DNA from: CAYMAZ01 sp964388575
Lineage (GTDB): Bacteria; Bacteroidota; Bacteroidia; Bacteroidales; DTU049
Assembly: GCA_964388575.1 (NCBI GenBank)
Contig: CAYMAZ010000014.1
Location: 8,680-72,679 of the forward strand
Length of the DNA stretch: 64,000 nucleotides
Direction: 5' to 3'
Shown here: in pieces, positions 43,271 through 52,720 of the stretch
How positions within the stretch are numbered: the stretch's first letter is position 1
Layout of the letters: every line of letters starts with the position of its first letter
Position numbers and translations under genes: made by a program
The notes under the pieces: model-generated
The model's database searches: none
What the model saw: the letters and a program-made list of their open reading frames with translations, nothing else
What the model was told of the DNA's origin: nothing

Positions 43271-46200
43271 GCCTGAAGATTCATTTGATTCCTTATATTC
43301 CGGCAAACAGACATAAAAAACACTGCCTTTGCTCATCTCCGATCTAAATGATATTGTTCCTCCAAGATTGTCAGTGATTTGCTTGGTAATTGCAAGCCCA
43401 AGACCTGTTCCTCCGGACTTGGAAGTAAAATTGGGTGAAAAGATTTTACTTCTGATTTCATCAGAAATGCCACTCCCGTGATCTTTCACGGAAATCATAA
43501 TTTTTCCGGCATGGCGTTCAATTTGAACTTCTATTTCCCCTGCTTCTCTTGGAGCATAGGCCTGAACAGCATTTTTCAACAGATTGTTCATAATCTGTAT
43601 GAGTTGTGTTTCATCTGCAAGGATGATAAAAGTCTGGCTATCATCATAATTCAGATTCACCTGAATGAAGTCAGACTGATACAGGTGAGTGACATCCCGA
43701 ATTACGGTGATCACATTAACAGGATAAAGCTTTGACTCCTGAAGTCTCGCGAAATTTGCAAATTCAGAAGCGATTTGAGAAAGTGCATCAATTTGTTCAA
43801 TCAATGTTTGTGAAGTTCGCTTCATCCGCTCATCATAGTCCGGAGCTTTGTCATTCCATGCACGCTGAAGGTTCTGAAGACTCAGCTTCATGGGTGTGAG
43901 TGGATTTTTTATTTCGTGTGCTATCTGCTTTGCCATTTCCCGCCAGGCTGATTCACGTTCACTTTTCATCAGTAATCGAGTGCTATCTGCCAGTTCATCA
44001 ACCATTCTGTTATATTCTCCTATCAGAATTCCAATATCGTCCTGTTTGTTCCATTGCACTTTTTCATTAGGCTGACCGGGCTTGAGTGTCCTGAGTTTTT
44101 CGCCGATAATTCTTAGAGGAAGCGTAATATAATTTGCGATAACCAAAGCAATAATGATTGCAAGAGCAATTAACACAACATAAAAGTTCATGAACGTAAT
44201 GAGAAAAGAGGATATTTCCTTTTTCAACTCATTTTCACGTGCAAAATAAGGTAGATTCAGATATGCAATGACTTCGTTCTTGTAATTTTTAAATGGAAGA
44301 TATGAAGATGTATAGTTAAGATAACCGATGGCTTCGTGTTGCAACAAGTAAGGGGTGTTTACATCTTTGAGTTTCTGCAATGCCTGGGGATTCATGAATG
44401 TTGACGTTAATCCCTGTAAATAAACCTGGGGTCTGGAAGTTGCAATAAGCTGCCCTTTTGAAGAAAAAAGATTAATATCCGTAAAGAATACATTTGAAAA
44501 CTTTGTCATCAGGTCAGATAAATACTCACTATCCTCAGTGCCCAGATCTTCGTAATTCCTCAACTTGTGTTCCAGTTCTATTAGCAGTGAAAAGGATTTT
44601 TCTCTTATGATTTCACGATTTTTGCTATTGTGGTATCTTATGAAAAAATTGACAGTTATAATACCTGCGACGATAAAACTAAGGATAACCAGAAAAATGC
44701 TTGCTGTTTGCAACCGGGTTTTAAATGCGAACATGGATAGAAGGGGCTGTCTGATTGCCAATGCAAGAACAAAAAAGAATGCAAAATGAGATACAGCCAG
44801 AATAATCAGAAGATATGAAAACGTGGCTGCTTTTTCAAATGGTTTCTTTTCTGGAAGACTGACTAAAATGGTTGAAGAGTTATTCACAGGATAAATCAAA
44901 TGAATATATCCGTCTTTTGAGATAAATGCTGGTTCTTCAGTTTTAAATGCAACATCAAGCATAAGTGGATAATAGTAGTCACCATACTGTGTGATAAGCT
45001 CATCGTTGTAATATTTAGCATATACATAATCAAAACGGCCTGCTTTTTTCAACACCTTCTCCTCAACCAGAAGCTCTGGATAACCGAGTCCTGCAATTTT
45101 GGGAATTGAAATCATTTCAAGAAACAACAATATCGTATCTGTCCTGTTGTCAGTTTCAAAAGCAAATTGGGACTCAAAAAGATAGCCTGGTCGGCCGGTT
45201 TCATCATCAATCAACCAATAACCAGGAACCATGGTTGGCATTCCGTACTGCATTTTCATATCTTGAAAAAACGCACTGCAAAGAACCTCAACATTCGAAG
45301 TAACGATCAGCAAAACATCTCCGGGTTTGCATACGGTTGCCTGCAGATGATATTTGGAAAAGTAACCACTCAAGTAATTTCGCCTGATATATTCTTCTGA
45401 AAAATTCTGCGGATCTGTTGAAAGGGAAAGTTCTGAAATAAACACACTGTCATTTTGAATATTTGCAGCTATTTCTTCAAATAAAAACTCTCCAATTGGA
45501 TCCTGTTCGCTTGACAGTTGAATGGCATACAAATTTCTATAACTTTTTTCTTTTTCTGAATTTTTGCTGTTTATGACACATCCAAAACTCAGTGTAAACA
45601 TAAATAAACATACTATTCCGAAAGCACCAGTGATTTTATAATAATTTGCCGATAGCATCACTGTCAGAACAACAAAAAGTAAATAGAATATGACGTGCAG
45701 CCATATACCTGGGAAAACCAAAATTAAAATCAGGCCAACTCCATTTGTGAGTAAAAAATACAAGATGATATCATTCCGGAATTTTAAATTCTTGCGTATA
45801 ACCCTAAAAAAAATAAAAGAAATATACACAAAAGAAAGTACCATGAGGATGATTACAATAAAACCCGATACATCAGTCATTTTTAATTTGAGAATATCAT
45901 CAAAACTGAGCAAAAGTGTCGAGTTGATAATAAGGGTTTCCAGCAGAAACTTCAGAAGCAGAAAGAGAATCAGCAGGATTAGTGTCAGCGCAACTATGAC
46001 TGAGAGCCTTTTGGGTGTATTTCGATAATATCTGACTGATTCTTTGTACCGAAACCATAGCAAAATACTATAAAAGAACAGAACATATATATGAATAATT
46101 AGATCACCCAAGGACGCAAACCACTGATTCCATGCATAATACACCGGACTAAACAAAGGATCATTATACAAAAAAGCAGGATAACGAAAATAAACCTGAA

Positions 46201-46966
46201 GTGCTCTCAGAAAAACAGCAATCATAATCATTGAAATGATTACATAGCCGGACTTTGAAGTGATTTTCCTTAACATCTTCATCAGAAAAAACAACAACGC
46301 ACTGAATGAAATTAAAAATGAGATGAAAATGAGTATAAATGGAATTTTGTTTTTTCCATCCTTCATGACTTTGGAAACAGAAAACAGATATTCATTCCGG
46401 GCATTGTATATGTTCACACCATCCGTTCCTTCGATTGAAATTTCAGCAGTATGCTTCAGTTGAAAATGGGGTGCAAAACCATTTTTCAGATATACATTCT
46501 GATAAGGATAACTGTAATACACAGGCATCAGACCGACCACTGAGACAGCAGCAGCAGAACCGACAAGACAATAAAAATATCCATTAGGTAAGCGAATCAG
46601 TTCCTGATGGGAATGGAGCAATTGTGTTTCAAATCCGTTGGCCGGAACATTATCATTTGTCCAGTATAAAAGCGTACTGTCTTTGTAAACATAGAAAGAA
46701 AAATCACTTTGCTCATCAATCTGTTCAATACAATTATTAAACACCGACCAGAAATCATCAGTGATTTCCGGAGTCTCAACCAATGAGCGGACAGCAACAT
46801 CCAGTTTTTGTTCCTTGATCAGAAATTCTTCCTGTATTTCCTTTCCGATTTTCACATAATCCGGCAAATTTGAATTTATCGCTGACATCAAATAAGCGAA
46901 CAACCAGAAAATCACAACAGCCGAAAGTGGTATAACAATATCAGAAAAGATTTTTTTTCTGTTCAT
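43265..46966 (-). CDS. Large membrane sensor histidine kinase, NtrY-like C-terminus
   Basis: A 1233-residue protein. An N-terminal helix and extracytoplasmic segment (about 1-200) are followed by a polytopic block of about eight helices (200-475), a second extracytoplasmic region (about 475-720) and a helix pair. A third sensor loop lies at about 790-920. Then comes a helix leading to HAMP (VIANYITLPLRIIGEKLRTL), the phosphoacceptor QIAHEIKNPLTP (His1017), N box NNLLKNAVQAY, and G boxes DHGSGIS and GGTGLGLAI. No response regulator gene is adjacent, so it is an orphan kinase. Its stop overlaps the transporter stop tail to tail. Confidence 0.9.
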   Translation of the reverse strand: MNRKKIFSDIVIPLSAVVIFWLFAYLMSAINSNLPDYVKIGKEIQEEFLIKEQKLDVAVRSLVETPEITDDFWSVFNNCIEQIDEQSDFSFYVYKDSTLLYWTNDNVPANGFETQLLHSHQELIRLPNGYFYCLVGSAAAVSVVGLMPVYYSYPYQNVYLKNGFAPHFQLKHTAEISIEGTDGVNIYNARNEYLFSVSKVMKDGKNKIPFILIFISFLISFSALLFFLMKMLRKITSKSGYVIISMIMIAVFLRALQVYFRYPAFLYNDPLFSPVYYAWNQWFASLGDLIIHIYVLFFYSILLWFRYKESVRYYRNTPKRLSVIVALTLILLILFLLLKFLLETLIINSTLLLSFDDILKLKMTDVSGFIVIILMVLSFVYISFIFFRVIRKNLKFRNDIILYFLLTNGVGLILILVFPGIWLHVIFYLLFVVLTVMLSANYYKITGAFGIVCLFMFTLSFGCVINSKNSEKEKSYRNLYAIQLSSEQDPIGEFLFEEIAANIQNDSVFISELSLSTDPQNFSEEYIRRNYLSGYFSKYHLQATVCKPGDVLLIVTSNVEVLCSAFFQDMKMQYGMPTMVPGYWLIDDETGRPGYLFESQFAFETDNRTDTILLFLEMISIPKIAGLGYPELLVEEKVLKKAGRFDYVYAKYYNDELITQYGDYYYPLMLDVAFKTEEPAFISKDGYIHLIYPVNNSSTILVSLPEKKPFEKAATFSYLLIILAVSHFAFFFVLALAIRQPLLSMFAFKTRLQTASIFLVILSFIVAGIITVNFFIRYHNSKNREIIREKSFSLLIELEHKLRNYEDLGTEDSEYLSDLMTKFSNVFFTDINLFSSKGQLIATSRPQVYLQGLTSTFMNPQALQKLKDVNTPYLLQHEAIGYLNYTSSYLPFKNYKNEVIAYLNLPYFARENELKKEISSFLITFMNFYVVLIALAIIIALVIANYITLPLRIIGEKLRTLKPGQPNEKVQWNKQDDIGILIGEYNRMVDELADSTRLLMKSERESAWREMAKQIAHEIKNPLTPMKLSLQNLQRAWNDKAPDYDERMKRTSQTLIEQIDALSQIASEFANFARLQESKLYPVNVITVIRDVTHLYQSDFIQVNLNYDDSQTFIILADETQLIQIMNNLLKNAVQAYAPREAGEIEVQIERHAGKIMISVKDHGSGISDEIRSKIFSPNFTSKSGGTGLGLAITKQITDNLGGTISFRSEMSKGSVFYVCLPEYKESNESSGL

Positions 46967-47086
46967 TGTGAAATATTCTTGGGGATAAAATTAACATATT
47001 TATTTTGTTCTGAGGCAAATAAAATAACGTTACTCATAAACACTGCAATGTTGATAAAAAAAACACTCAGATTCACAAAAAATGAT

Positions 47087-47094
47087 TAATTTTG
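47087..47094 (+). promoter_or_regulatory. -7 promoter element of gyrB
   Basis: TAATTTTG, a perfect TAnnTTTG, lies 33 bases before the ATG at 47128 and excludes the in-frame start at 47092. Confidence 0.6.
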
Positions 47095-47127
47095 TACGTT
47101 CACCAAAAAAGATTTAACAAACTGATT

Positions 47128-49122
47128 ATGAGCGATATAAATGATTTATTGAAGAGAGCGGAAGAAGATGGCATTTCAAAAGGAAACAATGGGGATTATT
47201 CTGCAGAAAGCATTCAGGTACTGGAGGGGCTTGAAGCAGTCAGGAAACGTCCGGCAATGTACATTGGAGATGTCTCTTCAAGAGGGTTGCATCATTTGGT
47301 TTATGAAGTAGTAGATAATTCTATAGATGAAGCATTAGCAGGATACTGTACAGAAATTAATGTAATCATCCATAAGGACAATGCTGTTACAGTTGAAGAC
47401 AACGGGCGGGGAATTCCTGTTGATATGCATGAGAAAGAACAGAAATCAGCCCTTGAGGTTGTTATGACAGTTTTGCATGCCGGCGGAAAGTTCAACAAAG
47501 ATTCATACAAAGTTTCCGGAGGGCTTCATGGTGTTGGGGTTTCCTGTGTTAATGCACTTTCAAACACCTTAATTGCTTCAGTATACAGAGATGGGAAAGA
47601 ATATGTTCAGGAATACAGTAAAGGAATTCCTCTGTATTCAGTTAAAGAAATTGGGTCAAGTAATAAAGAGGGGACCAGTATCTATTTCAAACCTGATGAC
47701 AGTATTTTCATAACAACGACTTATAGTTTTGACATCCTTGCATCCAGATTACGTGAATTAGCTTTTCTGAACAAAGGCATCAGACTCAGGTTAACAGATG
47801 AACGTGAGCAGGTTGAAGACAATGGTAACCTTCATGAGGAATTCTTTTCAGAAAACGGACTTATTGATTTTATCCAATATCTTGATTCTACACGCGAGAA
47901 ACTCATTGAAGTCCCAATTTTCATTGAAGGTGAAAAAAATGGTATTCCTGTTGAGTTTGCCATGCAGTACAACACTTCATTTGCAGAAAATGTTCACAGT
48001 TTTGTCAACAACATCAACACAATTGAAGGAGGAACACATCTTGCCGGTTTCCGGAGAGGATTAACCAGAACTCTGAAAAGCTATGCAGAAAGATCCGGAA
48101 TGCTGTCCAAGCTCAAGTTTGACATCAGTGGAGATGATTTCAGAGAAGGACTGACAGCCGTTGTGTCCGTAAAAGTTCAGGAGCCGCAGTTTGAAGGTCA
48201 GACAAAAACCAAGCTTGGGAACAATGAAGTCATTGGCGCTGTTGATACGATGGTCGGAGAAGCATTGAACAATTATCTGGAAGAACATCCGAAAGAGGCC
48301 AGAGCCATTGTCAACAAGGTCATTCTGGCAGCCACGGCAAGACATGCAGCCCGCAAGGCTCGTGAAATGGTTCAGCGTAAAAACGTTTTGTCATCCAATA
48401 GTTTGCCCGGAAAACTGGCTGACTGCTCTGACAAAGATCCCTCTGTTTGTGAATTGTTCCTTGTTGAGGGAGACTCAGCAGGAGGAACAGCGAAACAGGG
48501 ACGTGACAGAAAATTTCAGGCAATTTTGCCTCTGAGGGGAAAAATCCTTAATGTTGAAAAAGCAATGCAGCACAAAATCTTTGACAGTGAGGAAATCAGG
48601 AATATGTTTACAGCCATGGGTATTACCATTGGGACTGAAGAAGACTCAAAAGAACTGAATCTTTCAAAACTTCGCTATCACAAAATTGTTATCATGACCG
48701 ATGCGGACGTTGACGGTAGTCACATTACAACTCTTATTCTCACATTCTTTTTCAGACATATGAGATTACTCATTGAAAAGGGATATGTTTATATTGCCAC
48801 TCCCCCTTTGTACCTTGTCAGGAAAGGGAATACGCAACGCTACTGCTGGTCTGAAGAAGAACGTCGCGAGATTATGAAAGAACTTTCACCTGATGGTTCT
48901 GAGAAGGGTATTCACATTCAAAGATATAAAGGTCTTGGTGAGATGAATGCAGAACAATTGTGGACAACAACAATGAATCCTGATTTGCGGACATTGAGGC
49001 TTGTCACTATAGACAACGCTGCTGAAGCTGATAGGATCTTTTCAATGCTCATGGGAGATGAAGTTCCTCCAAGAAGAGAATTTATCGAAAGACACGCAAA
49101 ATATGCAAATATTGATGCCTGA
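47128..49122 (+). CDS. gyrB: DNA gyrase subunit B
   Basis: A 664-residue GyrB. It shows the GHKL ATPase motifs VVDNSIDEALAGYC, TVEDNGRGIPVDMHEK and GGLHGVGVSCVNALS, the TOPRIM region ELFLVEGDSAGGTAKQGRDR with FQAILPLRGKILNVEKA, the Mg-binding DADVDGSHI and the closing RYKGLGEMNAEQLW. The PLRGKILNVEKA form is the GyrB rather than ParE version. With GyrA it introduces negative supercoils. No insertion or truncation is visible. It is divergent to the large kinase gene. Confidence 0.96.
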   Translation: MSDINDLLKRAEEDGISKGNNGDYSAESIQVLEGLEAVRKRPAMYIGDVSSRGLHHLVYEVVDNSIDEALAGYCTEINVIIHKDNAVTVEDNGRGIPVDMHEKEQKSALEVVMTVLHAGGKFNKDSYKVSGGLHGVGVSCVNALSNTLIASVYRDGKEYVQEYSKGIPLYSVKEIGSSNKEGTSIYFKPDDSIFITTTYSFDILASRLRELAFLNKGIRLRLTDEREQVEDNGNLHEEFFSENGLIDFIQYLDSTREKLIEVPIFIEGEKNGIPVEFAMQYNTSFAENVHSFVNNINTIEGGTHLAGFRRGLTRTLKSYAERSGMLSKLKFDISGDDFREGLTAVVSVKVQEPQFEGQTKTKLGNNEVIGAVDTMVGEALNNYLEEHPKEARAIVNKVILAATARHAARKAREMVQRKNVLSSNSLPGKLADCSDKDPSVCELFLVEGDSAGGTAKQGRDRKFQAILPLRGKILNVEKAMQHKIFDSEEIRNMFTAMGITIGTEEDSKELNLSKLRYHKIVIMTDADVDGSHITTLILTFFFRHMRLLIEKGYVYIATPPLYLVRKGNTQRYCWSEEERREIMKELSPDGSEKGIHIQRYKGLGEMNAEQLWTTTMNPDLRTLRLVTIDNAAEADRIFSMLMGDEVPPRREFIERHAKYANIDA

Positions 49123-49161
49123 TACTTGTAATCCAATTCTAAACAAACAAAATATCAAGTT

Positions 49162-49620
49162 ATGAAACACAGGATTTTAGCATTTTCAACTTTGCTGGCT
49201 CTGCTTATTACTTTCGGCGGATGCGGAAAATATGAAGAAGGGCCTGATTTTAGCCTGCGCACCAAAAAAGCGAGAATTACAGGAATCTGGAAAATTGATA
49301 AAATGTATATCAATGACCAGGAACAAACCATTGATGAAGGGATGAACACAGCCCGGATTGATGTTATGAAAGATGGAACAGGGAAAATATCTGTTTCAAT
49401 TCAGGGTTTGACTTTGGCTTTTGATATCGACTGGAAATTCAGTGATGATAAACTTTCTCTGATTATTTCAACAACCAGTGTTGAACTACTTACTTTTTAT
49501 CCTGACATCATTGCTGAACATGAAATTCTTCGTCTAACCAACACTGAATGCTGGCTCAGAAACTCAAGAACAACCCAGGATGTAACTGTTGTGACAGTCA
49601 CACATCTTGAAAAAGAGTAA
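49162..49620 (+). CDS. Lipocalin-like lipoprotein, second paralogue
   Basis: A 152-residue lipoprotein, lipobox TFGGC (Cys21). The mature start KYEEGPDFSLRTKKARITG followed by IWKIDKMY parallels the 41354 protein (DPGLSLKSRKARLAGVW). The rest is an alternating-strand domain like a short lipocalin (DGTGKISVSIQGLTLAFDID). It follows gyrB by 39 bases with no separate promoter that I can see. Function unknown; the two paralogues differ in length by about 40 residues. Confidence 0.72.
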   Translation: MKHRILAFSTLLALLITFGGCGKYEEGPDFSLRTKKARITGIWKIDKMYINDQEQTIDEGMNTARIDVMKDGTGKISVSIQGLTLAFDIDWKFSDDKLSLIISTTSVELLTFYPDIIAEHEILRLTNTECWLRNSRTTQDVTVVTVTHLEKE

Positions 49621-49761
49621 ACACTCTCAGGATTGTTTTCAATTTCTCGCAATACACCCACAACATCAAAAACGTTAACTTCGTTTATGGTGTTTGATAG
49701 GTGTTATTGTTCAGGTGATGAATTTTCCCAATACTGGACCTTTTAATACAACATATTGATT

Positions 49762-50826
49762 ATGCAAAAAATTCTGGTTATTTTGTTTTTGTTGTCAACG
49801 ATTGCCGTACAGGCCAATCAACCATCAAAAGTTTATTTTACATCTGACATTTCCTCCGGAGGTCTTTTAAAGGTTTTTTCAAACATTCAGAATGAAGCAA
49901 CCGGAAAGATTGCTTTTAAGGTTCATTTTGGGGAAGAAGGAAACAAAAATTTTATTTCCCCTTTGATAATGCGAGAACTTGTGCTTATGCTTCATGCTAC
50001 ATTTGTTGAGACAAATGTCCTGTATGTAGGCAAGAGGCGGTATACTGAAAGCCATATTGAATTGGCCAAAGCCCACGGATTTAATTATGCTCCGATTGAT
50101 ATTCTCGATTCAAGCGGAGATTCTGCGATCGAGGCAAAAACAACACATTTCAGCAAGGTGTATCTTGGCAAAAACTTTTTCAATTATGACACATATGTCA
50201 TCTTTTCTCATTTCAAAGGTCATGGTAGTGCAGGCTTTGGGGGAGCAATCAAAAACGTAGGAATGGGACTTGCTGCGATACAGGGGAAAATGGCTCTTCA
50301 TGCATCTGATATTCCCGGAACGCGCCCTGATAAATGTATCAAATGTGGTGTGTGTGTCCGTGAATGCCCGGGAGCAGCCATTACACTGGAGCCGTTGAAA
50401 ATTGACAAAAACAAATGCATCGGATGTGCAAAATGCATTGGAGAGTGTCCGGTTCAGGCTTTCAGTATTCCATGGGGGTCAACCCCAGAAAACGTTTTTC
50501 TGGAAAGACTGGTCGAATATACCAAAGTGATGACTTCACTCAAAAAAATGATATATGTAAATATCCTGGCCAATATTTCACGATCATGCGATTGTTCCCG
50601 TCATGCTCCCAAACCGTTCCTTGAAGACATTGGTATTCTGGTTTCTACAGATATTGTTGCCATTGAAAAAGCAAGTCATGACCTTGTTGATCAAAAATGC
50701 AACTGCGATGATGCATTTGTAAAAGTCGGAAATCCTTCCGGCAAATATCAGATCTCATATGCTGAACAGATGAATATGGGAAACAGTAATTATATTTTAA
50801 TTGATATCGACAAAATCAAACAATAG
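49762..50826 (+). CDS. DUF362-type protein with two [4Fe-4S] motifs and a signal peptide
   Basis: A 354-residue protein. The N-terminus is a clear signal peptide (MQKILVILFLLSTIAVQAN), followed by the DUF362 core (SKVYFTSDISSGGLLKVFSN and YVIFSHFKGHGSAGFGGAIK). Two ferredoxin-type motifs, CIKCGVCVRECP and CIGCAKCIGECP, sit at about residues 192-240. A further Cys cluster SCDCSRH and KCNCDD lies in the C-terminal third. DUF362 proteins are usually cytoplasmic and start near SKVYF; no start codon lies between this ATG and that core, so the leader appears genuine. It may be an exported electron carrier. Confidence 0.8.
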   Translation: MQKILVILFLLSTIAVQANQPSKVYFTSDISSGGLLKVFSNIQNEATGKIAFKVHFGEEGNKNFISPLIMRELVLMLHATFVETNVLYVGKRRYTESHIELAKAHGFNYAPIDILDSSGDSAIEAKTTHFSKVYLGKNFFNYDTYVIFSHFKGHGSAGFGGAIKNVGMGLAAIQGKMALHASDIPGTRPDKCIKCGVCVRECPGAAITLEPLKIDKNKCIGCAKCIGECPVQAFSIPWGSTPENVFLERLVEYTKVMTSLKKMIYVNILANISRSCDCSRHAPKPFLEDIGILVSTDIVAIEKASHDLVDQKCNCDDAFVKVGNPSGKYQISYAEQMNMGNSNYILIDIDKIKQ

Positions 50827-50840
50827 AATTGCTATTGTTT
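50818..50840 (+). terminator. Hairpin overlapping the stop of the DUF362 gene
   Basis: AAACAATAG (50818-50826, including the stop) pairs with CTATTGTTT (50832-50840) around a 5-base loop, followed by a moderately T-rich stretch. The stem is AT-rich, so strength is moderate. Confidence 0.5.
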
Positions 50841-50965
50841 GATTTGATTTATTCTTTTGCTTTCAATATTTGCTTTCAAAAATCTACAACTGTTTTTTTG
50901 AAAATAACATAATCATGGGAGTTATGATTTGTTAAAAATTTCATCTGAAAACCTGTGGTTTTTTG

Positions 50966-50973
50966 TATTTTTG
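50966..50973 (+). promoter_or_regulatory. -7 promoter element of the nucleotide-sugar operon
   Basis: TATTTTTG, a perfect TAnnTTTG, lies 26 bases before the ATG at 51000. It is the only good promoter seen ahead of the seven-gene run to 58051. Confidence 0.65.
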
Positions 50974-50999
50974 CCAAACCATAACATAACAATATCTCA

Positions 51000-52130
51000 A
51001 TGGAAGAAATCAGAATGGTTGACCTTCGTCAGCAATATCTTAAAATAAAACCGGAAATCGATGCAGCTGTAATGAATGTTATAGATTCCACTGCATTTAT
51101 TAACGGTCCTGTTGTGCATGAATTTCAGAAGAATCTGGAAACATATCTGGGCTGCAAGCATGTGATTCCATGTGCCAACGGAACAGATGCCCTGCAAATT
51201 GCGCTGATGTCTTTAAATCTTCAACCCGGCGATGAGGTCATAACTACTGCATTTACTTTTGTAGCAACAGTTGAGGTTATTGAACTTCTGAAACTTAAAC
51301 CTGTCATGGTTGATGTTAATCCTAAAACCTTCAACATTGATCCTGAGGCAATTAAAGCTGCAATTACCCCGAAATCCAGAGCTGTGATCCCCGTACATCT
51401 TTTCGGACAAAGTGCTGAAATGGAAGCAATCATGTCAATCGCTGAAAAACATCAACTATGGGTTATAGAAGACAATTGTCAGGCAATTGGTGCTGACTAT
51501 AAGTTTAAAAATGGAAAGATACAAAAAGCAGGAACAATCGGGCACATAGGTTGCACATCCTTTTTCCCTTCAAAAAATCTCGGAGCTTACGGTGACGGTG
51601 GCGCAATATTTACAAACGATGATAAACTTGCTTCTGACATCCGATATATTGTAAATCATGGTATGGTTGTCAGGTATTATCATGATATGGTGGGTGTCAA
51701 TTCAAGACTTGATAGCTTACAAGCTGCAATCCTGAATGTGAAGCTCAGACATCTTGATGAATACGCTCAGGCAAGAAACAAAGCTGCAGCACATTATACA
51801 GAAAAACTGGTAAAACATCCTAAACTGAAAACACCTGTAATCGCCGAATTTTCTTCACACGTGTTTCATCAGTATACGCTCATTACTGAAAACCTCAACA
51901 GGGATGAACTCATCGGTTTTCTCAACCGGAAAAATATCCCTGCTATGATTTATTATCCTGTTCCGCTTCATCTACAAAAAGCATATGCTCATCACGGTTA
52001 CAAAGAAGGAGATCTTCCTGTTACAGAAGCACTTTCACGTCAGGTTTTTTCATTACCAATGCATACTGAACTCACAGAAGAACAACTGAATTATATCTGC
52101 GACTCAATTCTTGAATTTCTGAACAAATAA
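51000..52130 (+). CDS. wbpE: WbpE-like UDP-3-keto-GlcNAcA aminotransferase (DegT/DnrJ family)
   Basis: A 376-residue PLP enzyme. It has the family start MVDLRQQYLKIKPEIDAAV, CANGTDALQIALMSLNLQPG (phosphate cup), VIEDNCQAIGADYK and the PLP-lysine segment TSFFPSKNLGAYGDGGAIFT, then GVNSRLDSLQAAIL. In the WbpA-B-E-D pathway it aminates the 3-keto sugar made by WbpB. It is first in the operon and 11 bases before the acetyltransferase, which matches the pathway order. Other sugar substrates are possible for this family, but the gene company favours this one. Confidence 0.9.
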   Translation: MEEIRMVDLRQQYLKIKPEIDAAVMNVIDSTAFINGPVVHEFQKNLETYLGCKHVIPCANGTDALQIALMSLNLQPGDEVITTAFTFVATVEVIELLKLKPVMVDVNPKTFNIDPEAIKAAITPKSRAVIPVHLFGQSAEMEAIMSIAEKHQLWVIEDNCQAIGADYKFKNGKIQKAGTIGHIGCTSFFPSKNLGAYGDGGAIFTNDDKLASDIRYIVNHGMVVRYYHDMVGVNSRLDSLQAAILNVKLRHLDEYAQARNKAAAHYTEKLVKHPKLKTPVIAEFSSHVFHQYTLITENLNRDELIGFLNRKNIPAMIYYPVPLHLQKAYAHHGYKEGDLPVTEALSRQVFSLPMHTELTEEQLNYICDSILEFLNK

Positions 52131-52141
52131 ATGCAGGGAAT

Positions 52142-52720
52142 ATGAAAAAAACGGGATATTTCGCTCATGAAACAGCAGTCATTGATCAAGGATGTACAAT
52201 AGGCAACGGTACCAAAATATGGCATTTCAGTCACATCATGTCTGAAAGTATCATCGGCGAAAATTGTAATATCGGTCAAAATGTAGTCATTTCGCCACAT
52301 GTTATTCTTGGAAACAATGTGAAAGTTCAGAACAATGTTTCAATATACACAGGTGTCATTTGTGAAGATGATGTATTTCTGGGCCCTTCCATGGTTTTCA
52401 CAAATGTAATTAATCCCAGAAGCGCAGTTGTTCGTAAAAGCGAGTATAAAAAAACCATTGTCAGAAAAGGAGCCAGTATCGGAGCCAATGCAACGATTAT
52501 ATGCGGGATTACTCTTGGCAGTTATTGTTTTATCGGTGCAGGAGCCGTTGTTACAAAACATGTCGCTGACTATGCTCTCATTGTTGGTAATCCGGGCAGA
52601 CAAACGAGCTGGATGAGTGAATTCGGACACAAACTCAAATTTGATAAAAACAATATTGCTGTATGTCCTGAAAGCGGAGAGAAATATCAGTTACATAACA
52701 ATAAAGTTACTAAACTATGA
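52142..52720 (+). CDS. wbpD: WbpD-like N-acetyltransferase (left-handed beta helix)
   Basis: A 192-residue hexapeptide-repeat acyltransferase. The repeat region starts at KIWHFSHIMSESIIGENCNI and continues with GQNVVISPHVILGNNVKVQN and VSIYTGVICEDDVFLGPSM. The catalytic region VFTNVINPRSAV and the tail VGNPGRQTSWMSEFGHKL are those of UDP-2-acetamido-3-amino-2,3-dideoxyglucuronate N-acetyltransferases. It completes the 2,3-diacetamido sugar. The next gene starts inside its stop codon (ATGA), indicating coupled translation. Confidence 0.9.
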   Translation: MKKTGYFAHETAVIDQGCTIGNGTKIWHFSHIMSESIIGENCNIGQNVVISPHVILGNNVKVQNNVSIYTGVICEDDVFLGPSMVFTNVINPRSAVVRKSEYKKTIVRKGASIGANATIICGITLGSYCFIGAGAVVTKHVADYALIVGNPGRQTSWMSEFGHKLKFDKNNIAVCPESGEKYQLHNNKVTKL

